Origin: Voacanga thouarsii
Lineage: Eukaryota > Streptophyta > Magnoliopsida > Gentianales > Apocynaceae
NCBI GenBank assembly: GCA_026120185.1
Contig: JANUWF010001497.1
Coordinates: forward strand, 4,700,501-4,764,500
Direction of reading: 5' to 3'
Length of the DNA: 64,000 bases
Shown here: one piece after another, positions 11,560 to 24,848 of the stretch
How the letters are laid out: every line of letters starts with the position of its first letter
Position numbering within the stretch: position 1 is the stretch's first letter
Notes under the pieces: model-generated
Seen by the model: only the letters and a program-made list of their open reading frames with translations
What the model was told of the DNA's origin: nothing
The model's database searches: none
Position numbers and translations under genes: made by a program

Positions 11560-12123
11560 TTATAGGGACTTAAAAGGCTAAGAACCTTTTACTAGGATAT
11601 TTTGGATTATGGAAATTATGTGACTTTGGTAGTATACCTACAAATGACAAGCGCTTTTAGAAGCCAGAGGAAATGGGAATTGAAGAAGATAATATTAGGA
11701 AATACACAACACTTGCCTATAGAGCCCCTGAGGTTGAGTGAAGAACTTGCTCTTCTAAAGTACCGTTTCATTTCTTTTCTTGCTATAGATGTGGGATTTA
11801 TTCTGGAGAGAACTTATCAATGAGAATGTGGATATTTGGGCAAGTACTATAGTTGCTTACTAATTGGCTTCACCTATCATTCTTATAATGATGTTTCCAT
11901 TTGCAAAATTTTGAGACTCAATTCTGATTTTAACAGGCACTTGCATGTCTGCTATATCGTATATGCTACTTGAAGTCCGCATTTGATGGTGAATCAAAGC
12001 TTCAAGTTTTAAATGAGAATGATCATATTCCAGAACTACCTAAAGATAGTAGTTCCTTGACAGACCTTATCAAAGATATGCTTGAGTCATCAGCAGATGC
12101 CAAACCAGATATCACGCACACGT
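11560..12123 (+). pseudogene. AP2-associated / GAK-like protein kinase, truncated copy with introns
   Basis: Kinase subdomains VIb to X can be read in order. These are a YRDLK (normally HRDLK) near 11561, then KNLLLG, then KLCDFGS with the DFG at 11622-11630, then TNDKRF followed by a stop. They continue with EEDNIRKYTTLAYRAPEV, the activation segment and APE motif. After an intron (about 11714-11789) comes MWDLFWRELINENVDIW. After a second intron (about 11838-11937) comes ALACLLYRICYLKSAFDGE, with FDGESKLQVLN and a LPKDSSSLTDLIKDML stretch. This matches the plant family related to AAK1/GAK, endocytic Ser/Thr kinases. The ATP-binding lobe is absent, a frameshift follows RDLK, the catalytic His is replaced and stops occur. 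Retained introns show it came from DNA duplication, not from mRNA. Confidence 0.82.
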
Positions 12124-14306
12124 AAGCAAGCGCTTTGCTTGATTGGCCCTTCATCTCCATGAATTTAGGTGAGTTGTAGAGTGTCTGTGCCCATAGCAGT
12201 CATAATAGCCGATCTTCAACCTATGCTTTCTAACGCCCTTTAACTTCTTTGATTGTAGGTATTCAGATGAGGTTTTTTTTTTAAAGAACTGTGAAAAGTT
12301 CTCTAAATTTATTAAATTTTTTAAATTCAGATGAATATGAAGGTTATTTGAATTCATTGAACGCGGTAGCATTGAATTCAAATGAATGTTATTGTTATTA
12401 TTATTACTTTTTTAAAAGAAATGTGAAGGTCATTGAATTCAAATAAGGTTATCTAAACTTATTAAATTCATTAAATTATTAGGATACACAAATTTCATTG
12501 CACGAGGAATCAACCTAGTATGTTACTAAATCTGAGTCCCGAACATTGCTCAAAATAAATCATTTTTCATTTTTCTGTAGTTTACATTATATTGTATCTA
12601 TGTACATGTTCTCTGTCAATCAAAATTTACAAATCTTCTATAATTTGACTTTAGGACTTTGAAGTGTAAAATTCTTCATCACATAAAAATTACCTTCTTT
12701 AGAAAATTAGAAAATTGGAAAGAATTAAACTCTCATTAAATAACAAAAAGGCATGCCTCATGACCTTTTAAATTCTTAAATAATAAAAATCTTTATCCAA
12801 TTCTTGAACAACAACAATAATAATAAAGGCATACCTTCTGGTCTTCTTAATTATAAAGATATGTCTTCTGGTCTTCTTATCCAATTCATGACATTGATAA
12901 GAACTTTAGGTAATGGTAAAAAGACTACTTAAACTTTGGTAATAGTAAAAAGAATATAGGGATACACTATTGGTTTTCTAAATTATAATTCAAGAGATCG
13001 AAATATTTATCACCAATGACTCTTGGAAAAGACCTTCGACCTTTCATTTTTCTAAGGCATTTAAAATATTAATGCTTAGTCCTTGATGTTGTATATAAAA
13101 TCGTGAAATTGTATTTGTATTGAAGAGGAAAAGCCTTCCAGACTCCCTAATATTTGTATTAGGAAAAAAATTAATATTTGTTTAATTGAAAAGAATAAGA
13201 CTATGTGTTTTTCTCCCTTACTCTTTTTCATCTTCCTATATGTCCAGTAACTTATATATCATATATGTAGATAATAATATATATTATATATTATCTTATA
13301 CTGTAGATAATTTATATATCACATAGCTAGTATTATACTACTATATCTTTTAAGATGTATTCCAATATATATTTTTATGTGAATATGTTTTGTCATTTTT
13401 TCTGTAGTTTCATCCTCTTAAACTTAAACTAAAATAATAAATTAATACTATAAATTAAAGTGATCAATAGTACTATTAGTGTATTGATAACATCAACTCA
13501 AGAAGAAAAGAACAAACAGTCAACTCAAATAATATCTAGGAACCACAATCAACAAGCTCATGAAAAACATGTTTGATCAATATCCCTAGAGGAAACAAAA
13601 TTTCCATCTTCATTTCCTATTTATGATCATCATATACACAAAATCATTTACTCATTGAGTCTAAAAGTCGTAGGAAACCTTCTTCATTTCCAATTCCATG
13701 CCTAAATCTTAGGCAAGAAGTTGGAGTTCCATTTTCCACTAGTGAAACCTGAAATTCATGAGCAACATATTACCATGGAGACCAAATGGATAAAATTCAA
13801 TGCTTTCTCCTTCTAGTAAACGGAACCTATAAAAACCCTCCCAAAAAAAAAAAAAAAAAAAAAGCAATCTAAGAACAACATATTCAGCCACAGAACTACT
13901 TGCAGCACTAAGAAAAATTTAGTAAAAGTAGTACTATCCTTACTTATCTGCTCTCCAACATATTATGCAACCATCCATGAAGTCTCCAGTACACTACTAA
14001 CATTAATCCAAAAGAAATAAGAAATAAGTTTTCAAAGATGAACTTCAACAATCAAAACCAAAAAAACTGGAAAAAGAAAAAAAGAGAGATTCTCACTTTG
14101 TAGGAACCAAGACATCTAATTTTCTCCATGATCGTCATAAGATCATCATATCTATCCATCTACAATAAAATTTTCTTTGGAGATCAAACATGATTAGAGT
14201 AAAAAAGGAAGAATTTTTGAGTGAGTAAAAAAAATGAAAAAAAAACATTACCCCTAACTTTAACTATCAAGTTACTTACTACAATAATAAATTCCTTTGT
14301 TCTTTA
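12124..14306. other. AT-rich intergenic DNA
   Basis: No coding feature is recognisable. There are AT-rich repeats at 12290-12480 (aaattcattgaattc variants), a small direct repeat of cttctggtcttctta near 12836-12880, TA-rich DNA at 13250-13330, and a poly(A) run at 13843-13862. Confidence 0.5.
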
Positions 14307-14311
14307 GCTAC

Positions 14312-15216
14312 TATTGCAGTTCTGTGTTGTTGTGAATGTGACATAGAACTGGATGATGTATATATAGGTATTGACATAGTTTAATGTGGCTTGAACTTAT
14401 TTATGAAACGGAATCTTTTTTGAGATATTGAAAGATTATTTATTTTAGATTTTGCAAATATTTGTAAGCAAAAAGATTGGTGAATATTTGAGAATAATTA
14501 GGAAAAGAATCCATGATGTAATGAAATTGTGCAGCCGGGTGCAATGTTTTAGCAGTTTCCTAGTCTAAGCAAACTGCAGATCTCTGGGTAGTCTAATATA
14601 TTCAGTGAACATGACGAAGCATATATACAGAGAGTAAGAAAGAAACTCACGTTGAGTTCTAATGCAGTTTGTGTGAGAAAAGTTTCATTAGAATATTCAA
14701 AGTATGGGATATTGCAGCGCTCGTTGATATGAGTGAAGAACTGATTGATTCGTTAAAACAGTAATTTAAGTTTAATTGCATCTATTGATATTTTCTTATT
14801 GAATTAGACTTAAATCAAACAATTCAGTGAATCTGGTGCCTTTCAGTGTTGAAAGATTTGTGTCAAATGAAGACCCGTGGAGTTATAATAACAATGGTTG
14901 ATGAATGACTAGTCATGCTGGATTGAATTCAACAGTGGTTTTCTACAAGTTTGACAGAAAAGATACTGTGTTGTGTTCTGTCTAAATCTATTAGGGAACA
15001 CTTGATAATTGAGATAAGCATAATCTTTATACTTTGTTTAAAAGTTTTAATGGATTTCTTTACTAGTCTACGACTTGCAGACATAGGCTTGCTGGCCAAA
15101 CTATATTACTAATTTGCTATGTTTATTAGACTTTTTATATTATTGTCTGTTAAACAGACATAACTTTAATAGGAAGTTTAACAAAATCATAGGAGGTTGA
15201 TAAGTCAAACCTAATA
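14312..15216 (+). repeat. 5' LTR of element A
   Basis: About 905 bp, matching 33679-34293 plus 54172-54449 along its length with frequent substitutions, which points to an old insertion. It ends acctaata, two bases before the primer-binding site. Confidence 0.88.
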
Positions 15217-15218
15217 AA

Positions 15219-15230
15219 TGGTATTAGAAC
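15219..15230 (+). other. Primer-binding site of element A
   Basis: TGGTATTAGAAC is close to the TGGTATCAGAGC complementary to the 3' end of initiator Met-tRNA, with two substitutions. It lies directly after the 5' LTR. Confidence 0.75.
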
Positions 15231-15294
15231 AGTTCATTATGTTGATATTAATATTAATTTAGCAGGTGAGATCTTAGTAGTTAGTTTGGAAATC

Positions 15295-16979
15295 ATGTCT
15301 GGACTAATAAATGAAGGAAACTCTATCACACGTCCACCATTGTTGAAAAGCACAAATTATGCATATTGGAAGACCATAGTGAGAATCTTTATTCGAAGTC
15401 AAGATATTGCTGCATGGAAGGTTGTTGAAGTTGAATGGAAACCACCAACAAAGGCAGGTACTAGTGCTAGAACATCTAAGGAGAAGCCAATGTTAGAATG
15501 GACAATAAGGAATGTCAACTAGCAAATGCTAATGCCAAGGCCTTGAACATTATCTTTTCTGCCGTTAGATAAGAAGAATATAAGTTGATCTCCACTTGTG
15601 AATCTACTAAGGAAGCATAGGACAAACTATAAAAAAATTTTGAAAAATGTTCAGAGATAAAAAAGGCAACTACTGACAACTTAATTTGAGGAGTTAAAGA
15701 TGGGCAAACATGAAACTATAGCCATGTTTGGAAACAAGTTGAGAAATATTGCAAATCAGGCATATCATTTTGGTAAAGTCTATTCTGAAGAAAGACTTTA
15801 GAAGATGTTAAGATTCTTACCATCGAGGTTTTAACCCAAAGTAGTAGCTATTAAAGAATGTTGGGATGTATCAGCAATGCAGCTGGATGAATTAATAGAT
15901 TCTTTTTCAAATCTATGAGATGAATTCGCAATCCTAAGTGAAATCTAAAGAAAAAAGAGTTGCACTTAAAGCTAAAGAGAAATCAGATGAAACTTCTGAT
16001 GAGGATTTAGGATTGTTAATAAGAAAGTTCAATAGAATACTGAAAAAGAGAAACAAAATGAATAAATCTTTAAGCAAAACTTTCAATAAGAAATTCAAAA
16101 TTTTAAAGAAGGCATACACTGGACAAAAACCAACGAAGAATAAGAATTCTCCAAAAGGACTGAAGTGTTATGAATGTGGTGGAATTGGACAAATTTGTAT
16201 TGATTGTGAAAATCTAAAAAAAAAATTGAAGAATAGATCTTACAACAGCACCTTAAGTGAAAATGAGGATGATACTCAAGATTATCCAAATGAATTGAGT
16301 ACTAATGAAGGAGATGACATTGGTTAATCTAACAATATTGCATTTAATGTAATAGTTAAAGAAAAAGTCACAGATATTGAGGAGGATATGTTTGAAAGTG
16401 ATGATGAAGAAATGACACCTAAAGCAATTTTTGACGAATGTGAATTTCTATACTCAAAATGACGTGAATGTGTGAAGTAAATTAAACAATTGAAGAAATA
16501 GGCTGAAGAATTTAATCAAACACTCAATGGTCAACATCAGAAGTTGACAAATGTATGAAAGTGAACTTGATAAGAAGGAGAAAGAATTGAAGTTCAAGGA
16601 TCAATAGTTGCATACAGTGAACCAGTTATTGATGAACGCTGAAACAACTATCAAAATGTTGAACACTAGAAAGACAAAATTGGATGAAATATTATCGTTT
16701 GATAAATTACCATCAGATAAGACAAGATTAGGATATAACAAGCTCAACAAAAATACTACTGCACATCGTGCAAATATGTCAATTATTGAGAAGAAAAGGC
16801 AACTGAGGAAGTTTAAGAAAAGGCTCAAGAAGCCACCCATTTACTGTGACTATTATTCTCTTGTAGGTCACATATGGAAGAGGTGCTTAAAGAGATTTAA
16901 GGATATACAACATGGAGGAAAATGTGTTAAGCCAGAGTTTAACAAAGGTAAAAAATCTCTAAAAGTGAAGCGTTTCTAG
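15295..16979 (+). pseudogene. gag: Element A gag, with two zinc knuckles, broken
   Basis: Gag forms the retrotransposon particle and binds its RNA. The start MSGLINEGNSITRPPLL leads to TNYAYWK, the usual Copia gag opening. Stops and frameshifts follow at about 15520-15940. A knuckle-like CYECGGIGQICIDC lies near 16168, with Gln where His is expected. A second, CDYYSLVGHIWKRC, lies near 16845, with Tyr where the second Cys is expected. Paired knuckles separated by a Lys/Glu-rich coiled-coil-like stretch are usual in SIRE/Sirevirus gag. Both knuckles have lost a metal ligand. Confidence 0.8.
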
Positions 16980-17003
16980 ATCAGAAAAGAAATCAAGGCA
17001 AAT

Positions 17004-18060
17004 GTGGTTCATATGTCTCTCAAAGCCATAATGAAGGATACATGGTATCTTGACAATGGATGTTCAAGGCATATGACAAGAAGAAAGGAGTTCCTAGTCG
17101 ACTATGAATCTAAAAATGATGGTTCTATCACATTTGGTGATGCTTCTAAAAACAAGACTATTGGCACAAATATAGTAAACATTAAAGGTATGCTAAAACT
17201 CAAAATTTTGCATATAGATAGACTAAAAGCAAATTTGATAAGTATTAGTCAATTGTGTGATCAAAACATGTTAGTCAATTGGGACAATGTAAAATGTTTT
17301 GTTGTAGATAAAACAGGCAGTTGTGTAATAACTGGAAATAGAACCTCTAATACTTGCTATCAAATATGCATGTCAAACTCTCATAAGTGCATGATATCTA
17401 AATATGATGAAGTTGAACTATGGCATTAAAAGTTAGGACGTGTTAATTATAATTAATTGAATTTTTGAGTTTAACAGGAGCTACTCGAGGATTAGCTAAG
17501 CTAAGAAAAGTTAGCAAGAATATCTGTGGTGCATGTCAACGTGGCAAACAGATCAAGACGTTACATGTTGGATTCCAACAAATATCTACAATCAGTTCTT
17601 GACCTTATTCATATAGATTTGTTTGGTCCTACTTAAATAGAGAGTATTGGTGGTAAGAGGTATGTGTTTGCATGTATTGTTGTTTTTTTAAGATTTACAT
17701 AGGTAAATTTTTTAAGACAAAAATCAGATACATTTGAAATGTTCCAGAGACTATTTGTACAATGCAAACTTAGAAAGGTGTAAATATAAAGCGAATAGGA
17801 AGTGATCATGGAAAAGAGTTTGGCAATAGTTTTTTGAACTCTGTGTCAAGAATGGAATTCAATAGAAATTTTCTACTCTAAAGACACTTCAACAAAATGG
17901 TGTAATTGAAAGAAACAATAGAACTATACATGAAATGGCAAGAGTTATATTGAATGCCAAGGAATTGTCATATAAATAGTAGGCAAAAGTAATAGAGACT
18001 GCAACACGTACTATCAACCAAACATATCTCATGCCCCATATAAAAAAAACAGCATATGAG
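17004..18060 (+). pseudogene. pol: Element A protease and integrase, broken
   Basis: The protease active-site region reads WYLDNGCSRHMT, with Asn in place of the catalytic-loop Ser (normally D-S-G). Integrase follows with a zinc-finger region (ELWH, then a C-x-x-C remnant near 17530) and core fragments including a DHG-like GSDHGKEF near 17800 and GVIERNNRT near 17900. Stops and frameshifts are spread throughout, so no integrase can be made. Confidence 0.78.
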
Positions 18061-18539
18061 ATTTGGAATGGTTGGAAGTCATAGCTAAATTATTTTCATG
18101 TATTTCGAAGTAAGTGTTATATTCTGAATAACAGGGATTAGTTTGACATGTTTGACAAGAAAAATAATGAAAAAACTTTATTGGGTACTCTAGCAATAGT
18201 AGAGCTCTCAAGTATATAACAAGAGAACACAAGTTGTCATGGAGTTAATCAATATAATGATTGAAGATATTTCCTCAGGAAGTGAAGGGCGGAAGGAGTT
18301 GCAAGAAGATAATGATGAGTTTATACAAACTATTGATAAGACTTTTTCAACAGATGATCTTGAAAATATACAATAAGATGATCCAGTTAAGGAACAAAGA
18401 GAAATCCAACAGAAAGCACCATAATCTAGAGTCAAGAAAAATCATTCAACAAACTTGATTATAGGAAGTATGGATGAATCAAGAAAAACACAAGAAAGGT
18501 CAAGAGTTGATTACAAAGAGATGGTCAAATATACTTGTT

Positions 18540-20073
18540 ATACATTATTATTGGAGCCCAAATATGTTAAAGAAACCTTGATAAGTGAGTATTAGATTAT
18601 TGCTATGCAAGATGAACTGCACTAGTTCGAGAGAAATGACGCCTGGGAGGTTGTACAAAGACCAAAGGATGTTAATGTTATCATAACCAAGTGGGTATTT
18701 TGAAATACAACAATTGAACTTGGCAACATAACAAGGAATAAGCGAGACTTGTTGCACAGGGATATACACAAGTAGAAGGAGTTGACTCTGATGAAATGTT
18801 TGCACTGGTAACAAGTCTAGAATCAATCAGACTATTGTTTGTATTTGCTTGTCCAAAGAACTTCACCATTTAACAGATGGATATGAAGAGTGTATTTCTA
18901 AATGGGTTTTTGCAAGAAAAAGCCTATGTTGAGCAACCTAAAGGCTTTGCCAATCCGGAATTTCCTAATCATGTATATAGATTGAAGAAAGCTATCCATG
19001 AACTTAAACAAGCATAGAAATAGTATGAAAGACTCGCATATTATCTACTCATAAGAGGTTATCCATGAGGGGGGGTTGGCAAGGTAATGTTTGTTAGGAA
19101 GCTTGAAAAGGATTTCATTGTTGTACAGATCTATGTCGATGATATCATGTTTGTTTCGACATCTAGATAGATGTCAAAAGACTTTGTTGAACTTATGCAG
19201 ACAGAGCTTGAAATGAGTATGGTTGGTAAGCTAACTTTTTTTCTTAGTTTATAGATTACACAATCAAAGGACAACATCTTTGTATCACAAACAAAGTACG
19301 CTAACAATTTGGTTAAAAAGTTCAACATGGCCACAACAAAATTAATCAGAACACCTTTAAGTGTTGCACAAAAGATGACAAAGAATGACAGAAGTCAACA
19401 TGTAGATCAACACCTGTACAGAAGTATGATAGGTAGGTTACTATCATACTTACACAAGTCGTCCTGATCTTAGTTATAGTATTGGTGTTTGTGTAAGATA
19501 TCAAGCAAGTTCCAAAGAGTCATACTTAAAAGCAGTCAAGAGAATCCTAAGGTATGTGTGTTATACTTCTGAATATGGGATTTACTTCAGTAAGGATTCG
19601 AGTCTTCACTTGTTCGGATACGATGATGTTGATTGGGTAGGAAATTGTGATGATCGTAAGAGTATATCTAAATGTTATTTTTATGTGGGCAACAGTCATG
19701 TGTTGTACAATAGCAAGAAACATAATTGCATATCACTATCAACAGTAGAAGTGGAATATATTACTACAGGAAGTTGTTTTACTGAGTTATTGTAGATGAC
19801 GCAAATATTGGAAGACTATATTGTTAATTAGCAAGAATTGATTGTCTAGTGTGACAACACAAGTGCTATTGATATTTCGAATAACCCAGTTCAACATAGT
19901 AGGATAAAGCATATTAACATCAGGTATCATTTTATCAAGGAACTTGTTGAACAATAGATTATGAAAATTGAATATTGGAACACACAGAAGCAGCTTGCTG
20001 ACATTTTCACAAAGCCACTTGATGTTACGCAATTTGAAGAATTGCGGAAAATATTGGGTATTTGTTCACCTTG
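18540..20073 (+). pseudogene. pol: Element A reverse transcriptase and RNase H, broken
   Basis: RT landmarks are MDMKSVFLNGFLQEKAYVEQ near 18880, then RLKKAIHELKQA, and the YVDDIMFVS active-site motif near 19130. RNase H landmarks are LFGYDDVDWVGN near 19610, then SLSTVEVEYI and the terminal QLADIFTKPL near 19990. A TAG after ELL, stops in the LKQA region and a frameshift near 19070 (poly-G) disable it. The order integrase before RT identifies Copia. Confidence 0.85.
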
Positions 20074-20381
20074 ACACTAAGAATTCCGTGTCAAACTGTA
20101 TATGTAATTATTTGGTTATTTCTTTCTTTGACAAAATTAAAAAAAATCTGTACTTTTCTAGACACGGTTGAAGATATGTTGCAGGTATACAAAAGTCATG
20201 ACATTACTACAACTCTGCAAAAAGATAGTTGCACCAATTAAATGTCGCAGAAGATTGCGCTTCATTCGAAATTCACGTAGCGAAAGTTAAGGTGATGATA
20301 GGAATACCAAGGGTTTTAAGAGTTAAAACAAGGTTAAATCCTTTCACATAGGAATCGCATCTAATTTTTTGTTCTCTCTAC

Positions 20382-20391
20382 AAAAAGGGAG
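20382..20391 (+). other. Polypurine-tract-like motif after pol
   Basis: AAAAAGGGAG lies about 310 bp after the pol stop and before the extra ORF. Similar motifs are at 33378-33390 and at the true tract before the 3' LTR (33664-33678). Multiple polypurine tracts are a described Sirevirus trait. Confidence 0.5.
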
Positions 20392-21988
20392 TGTCATTGC
20401 TCTAGCCACTGCAATGCACACTTCTTCATCAACCATTAACTTTAACATGGCGGAAAAACCTCAAAGGAAGCTACATTGATCCTTGGACGCCACTGATTTC
20501 TTAGACAATTAGTCATCTTCCCATAGCGGATCAGCGCATCATATAGTGACAACTACGGAGATGAGCATCGATCAATATCTCTAACCAAACTCCTATTGTT
20601 GATTCTCATGTCTCTGTTAATTCTTGTCGCAATATTATCTTGTCGTTTGGAGATATTCCATAATTTATTGAGTATTGTGTCTATAAAGGTAATCTTGAAC
20701 CACAAGTGGGGTATAAATTTTCTATTCTAGAGAATTTAGCAACAAAAAGAGAAAAAAGGGACAATGTTGAGTCTGCAGAAACACTATCTTTTATTGTGGA
20801 CCCTTCACTAGTTCAAATGTTTAAGAAGATTAATACTGAAAGAGAAGTTCTAGATTCAATGATGGTGCCAAGTGATAAAATTCTATTATACAAAGGGGAA
20901 TTTTTAGAGTTACCTAAGACCTCTTTAGATCATATATACTCTACTGATCCTATACTAGTGCATGCGCTTAAATCATGTTTATTTCCTGATCAATTGCAAA
21001 TTATTCTAGAAAGACGAGAGAAATTTTTCTACACTATTTAACAGTATGAGGTTGATTATGGTGATATAGGAACTTCCATCAAACAAACAAAAAATGTAGA
21101 GCATTTGAAACAAGAAATTGGTGATGATTCTTTTAGTTCTAGTTCTCAAAATAAAGGCAAACTTGTTGAGAAACAAACCAAGGAAAAGGCATTTCATGAA
21201 TCCGATTCATTTGATATGGAAATAAAAATGAGGTTGAAGAAGTGGAAGTAAAGAAAGTAGCAACAAAAAGAAAGACTACACAATCCAGTAAGAAGACAAA
21301 AGAAATTAAACCTGTCAAGAAAGCAAAACTCAATAAGCAGATGTTGATATACATCACTTTTGTAATGATGCAAGTGAAGAGCAATTTCATGTCATTTCTG
21401 CCAAAGGTGTGTTAAAGTGTTGGAGTGTATGCCCTTTAGACTATGTTTCTGATGTAATTATCAAGTTTATTAATAAAAGAATTTATTCTCAAAAATTTGT
21501 TTGTGGATTTACATTTTATTTGTGTACGATTTATATTTAGAAAAGACCCATTGTGTTTAAGTAAGTGATCCATGTGAATGGTGGTCTTTTACAGTAAGGT
21601 ATGGATTACGGATTACTTAATACATAAACGTTTGTTCTTAACCGATTGATAAGAATGAAAATCTCATTATGTTTAAGTTATTGTGTTATAAGTTTCAAAT
21701 GGGGAATGGCTTACCTTTAGCCAGTGGGTAGTCCACTCACTTCATAGCATGAGCGTATTTTGAATACGTAGAATAGGATTTGTAATAGTGGTTTCTAAAA
21801 GTACTATTTAGAAGAAACCCAGACTATTACTGCTATAGCGTGGACAGATACTCTACTGCTTGAGTATGAGTTGGTGGTCTGACGAAGCTGGAAGCATGTA
21901 CTTTGATATACTGTAGTTAAGGTTCTATCGTAGAGTTGATATACTTGTATATTGGGTATATGTAACTAGTTAGTTAAAACAGACTTAT

Positions 21989-23511
21989 TGATATGGCCTA
22001 AATTAGTTATATATTTCCTAATTATTTGAGACCATTTTGTGATACATTTTGTACAATAACTGGTCATATTCTTTCATATTTGAGATTTTACCATTGGAAA
22101 GGTATTTTGTGCATTATTTCAGATTTTAGGATAAAATAAGGCAAAATTGTCACTAAACAGAGTAGAGGCGGCGTCGGCTAAGACAAGAAAGGCGGCACCA
22201 GCCATGTGCTGCTAGCATGCACTTCGAGGCGATAAAAATTTGGCGAAAACAGAATAGAGCTGGCGCTGGTTGTAAGCCCAAAGGTGGCACTGGTTGCAGT
22301 CTGGAAGAATTAGCGTGAAAATCAAGAAAGTCGGCAAACGAACAGATAGGCAGAACATAACCAACGCCGCCCTTAGGCAGGACAGGCAGCGCCGACTGTG
22401 CACTGATACTGAAGCGATGCCTCGATTTTCGTTCGTATTTTTTGATAATTTGTAGAGTTTTAGTATTTTCCTACTTCTATTCGGTCAGAAACCCTAGAGG
22501 GACGAATTTAGGCACTTCTAAAGCCTATAAATAGAGGAAAAACACAAGATTAAACAATGAATTCACAGAGCAAAATATCAAATCACTCAAGTTCAAGGAG
22601 GAATTCATCAAATCAAGGAGGATTGTACAAGAGAGTCTACGAAGGAAGAAAAAAGAGGCTTGTCTATGAGTGCTTTCTTTTAACTTTGTTTTCTTTTCTT
22701 GAACAATGATGTATTAATTATTTTTTTGTAATTTGACATTATTTTCGATATTCATGATTTTTAGAGTTACTTTGATCTTTTGATTAATTGATTATTATTC
22801 TTGGTATTTAATTACTTATATTGATTACGAGATTAATTTGCTATTTATTTCTATTAACTTGCTTGGAAAAGGGGTTAATGGTGGTCTCAATTCATTAATT
22901 TCACATTTGTTGTCTATTAACTTGCTTAGAAAGGGGGTTAATTGCTAAGAATTGAGTAATTAAATGTTAATTGATGTCTGCCAGGATATGGATTCATTGG
23001 TTAATTTCATGTTTTAAATTTGTCAGGATATGGGGATTTAATCAAGGATTGTGTTTAATGCATCTTTTGAGTGAATTAGTTGAGACATGATATGAGATGC
23101 TAATTTGTCTAGAAGATAGTGATTTTATGAATTGGAAAAGAAGTGAATCTATCTTAATCCTTCATGATACCAAGAGAATGATTAGTTATGGTAATGATTG
23201 GGTACTTTAAGGTCATGTTTGTCAAAATAATAGTTTTAGTTACATAATTCTCCATCCTTGACATATATATATTCTTTTATTTTATTTTATTTTTATTCTT
23301 TTTCACTTTATTAAGTCGGTTAAACAATGAAAGAAAAGTAATTACTGCATACTTGTTCCTTGAAGATCGACACTCGTTTTAAACCTTATGCTGTGCTTAA
23401 TGATGAGTACGTTTGCTCATATGTGTAATTTGGAGTTAACGTTTTAATTTAAACTTGATTGGAAATGTGCTTATTTTTATATGATTTTTATACCCAAATT
23501 CAAAAACATCA
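21989..23511 (+). mobile_element. Solo LTR, probably Gypsy, inside the 5' LTR of B
   Basis: 1523 bp starting TGATATGGCC and ending AAAAACATCA, flanked by cttat (21984-21988) and cttgt (23512-23516). The undisturbed LTR of B reads cttgt at this site, so this is a 5-bp target duplication with one mutation. No coding sequence or internal region is present, so it is a solo LTR left by LTR-LTR recombination. GC-rich DNA at 22160-22400 precedes a TATA box. The family is inferred only from LTR length and ends. Confidence 0.8.
22526..22534 (+). promoter_or_regulatory. TATA box of the solo LTR
   Basis: TATAAATAG follows a GC-rich block and is followed by an A-rich start region. This is the normal promoter layout of a plant LTR. 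Confidence 0.65.
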
Positions 23512-24836
23512 CTTGTACAAGCTAGCTTCTGCGTTATATCGTCCCTTGTGACTGTTCGAATGATCTAAATATCCAGGGCCCTGGGGAACATTACTTAGGT
23601 GTTTGCTTTAGAATAGCTCTCTTGGAAAACGGAAACATTCTAGGAGTTGTGAATCATTGGACTAAAGATCTAAGAATAGTAGATGTCTTTTATAGGGGTA
23701 TTAGTACACTTTTTCTCTCTAAATGTACGGCGATGTGTAAAGGGGTATTTTAGTCATTACACCTATAGATCAGAAACTTTGCTAAAGCAGCATTGTCCTT
23801 AGGGTCAATATTTCCTTACGGTGATATTAAAAAATATTTAAAATACAAAATACAGCTATTTTTATAATAGGGGTATTTTGGTCATTTTAGTAGCCAAGGC
23901 AATATATCTTTTGGTCCTCAGAATAGCCCATAAGTCCTGATAGTTTTGGATTGAAAAATTGATCTTATATTAAAATGGATTTTATTTTATTTGAGTAGCC
24001 TGGTGTATTTATTGGGTTAGAATAAAATAAAATGTCTAAAGAGAGAGAATTATATATTGGCCTATTTGGGTTATTTAATTAATTTAATTATTAGACTTAT
24101 ATTAGTTTAGGAATAATTAAATTAAATTAAAGGCTTAACCCAAAGAACTAGGCCAAGGCTTGAGATTTATATTGGTCAATTGGGTTATTTAATTAATTTA
24201 ATTATTAGGCTTGTATTAGTCCAAGAATAATTAAATTAAATTAAAAGGCTTAATCTAATGAATTGGGCCATAGGTCCAAAGGTTTGTTTAATAGTTTAAC
24301 ATGACGTGGGCTTTAGGGCTTCTATTTGATTTTTGAATGCCTGAATAATAACTTATCATTAAGGTTGTTAGGATCAGAAAGAGGGTACAACAGAGGTTTA
24401 CAGTAGCACGTTCTGTTTTTTCTCTTGAAGGCTCACAGTTTTCTTCCTCTCTCTCTCATGCGTTCTCTGTGGTTTTTTAAAACCAACAAGAATAGAGACG
24501 CGAAACTTATTTGATTAATGCTTGATAGCATTAAGTCAGAGTGAGAAGATCATCTTCTTCTTCCATAAGCTTTCACCACGCATTTCAAGTGGGGTCATAT
24601 TCCGAAAGCCAAGAGGATTTGCGTTAATGCCCAGAAGAAGCCGTCGGCTTGCGGGACAACAGCCTCTAGAATCAATCTCAAAACCTGAAGCAGTTCAGAC
24701 TGAGGCACCAACACCCCCTAGACCACTGAGATTGCGCAAAGGAATAAAAATTTTCTTCTGCTGTGTTTTTACGCGTGCTCTGTTTTCATTAGCATGCTAT
24801 TGTGTGTTTTTCGTTTTGCCATGTTTTGCCTTCAAG

Positions 24837-24848
24837 TGGTATCAGAGC
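24837..24848 (+). other. Primer-binding site of element B
   Basis: TGGTATCAGAGC is a perfect complement to the initiator Met-tRNA 3' end, two bases after the LTR end. Confidence 0.9.

Larger units (their letters stand above)
21418..24834 (+). repeat. 5' LTR of element B (with inserted solo LTR)
   Basis: It matches 30517-32394 except for the insertion at 21989-23511. It contains a stem-loop cluster (21755-21870), the palindrome CCAGGGCCCTGG near 23574, and two AT-rich inverted repeat units built from gggttatttaattaattt at about 24060-24250. A short frame near 24629 (RRSRRLAGQQPLES) is also present in the 3' LTR at 32188. Confidence 0.88.
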
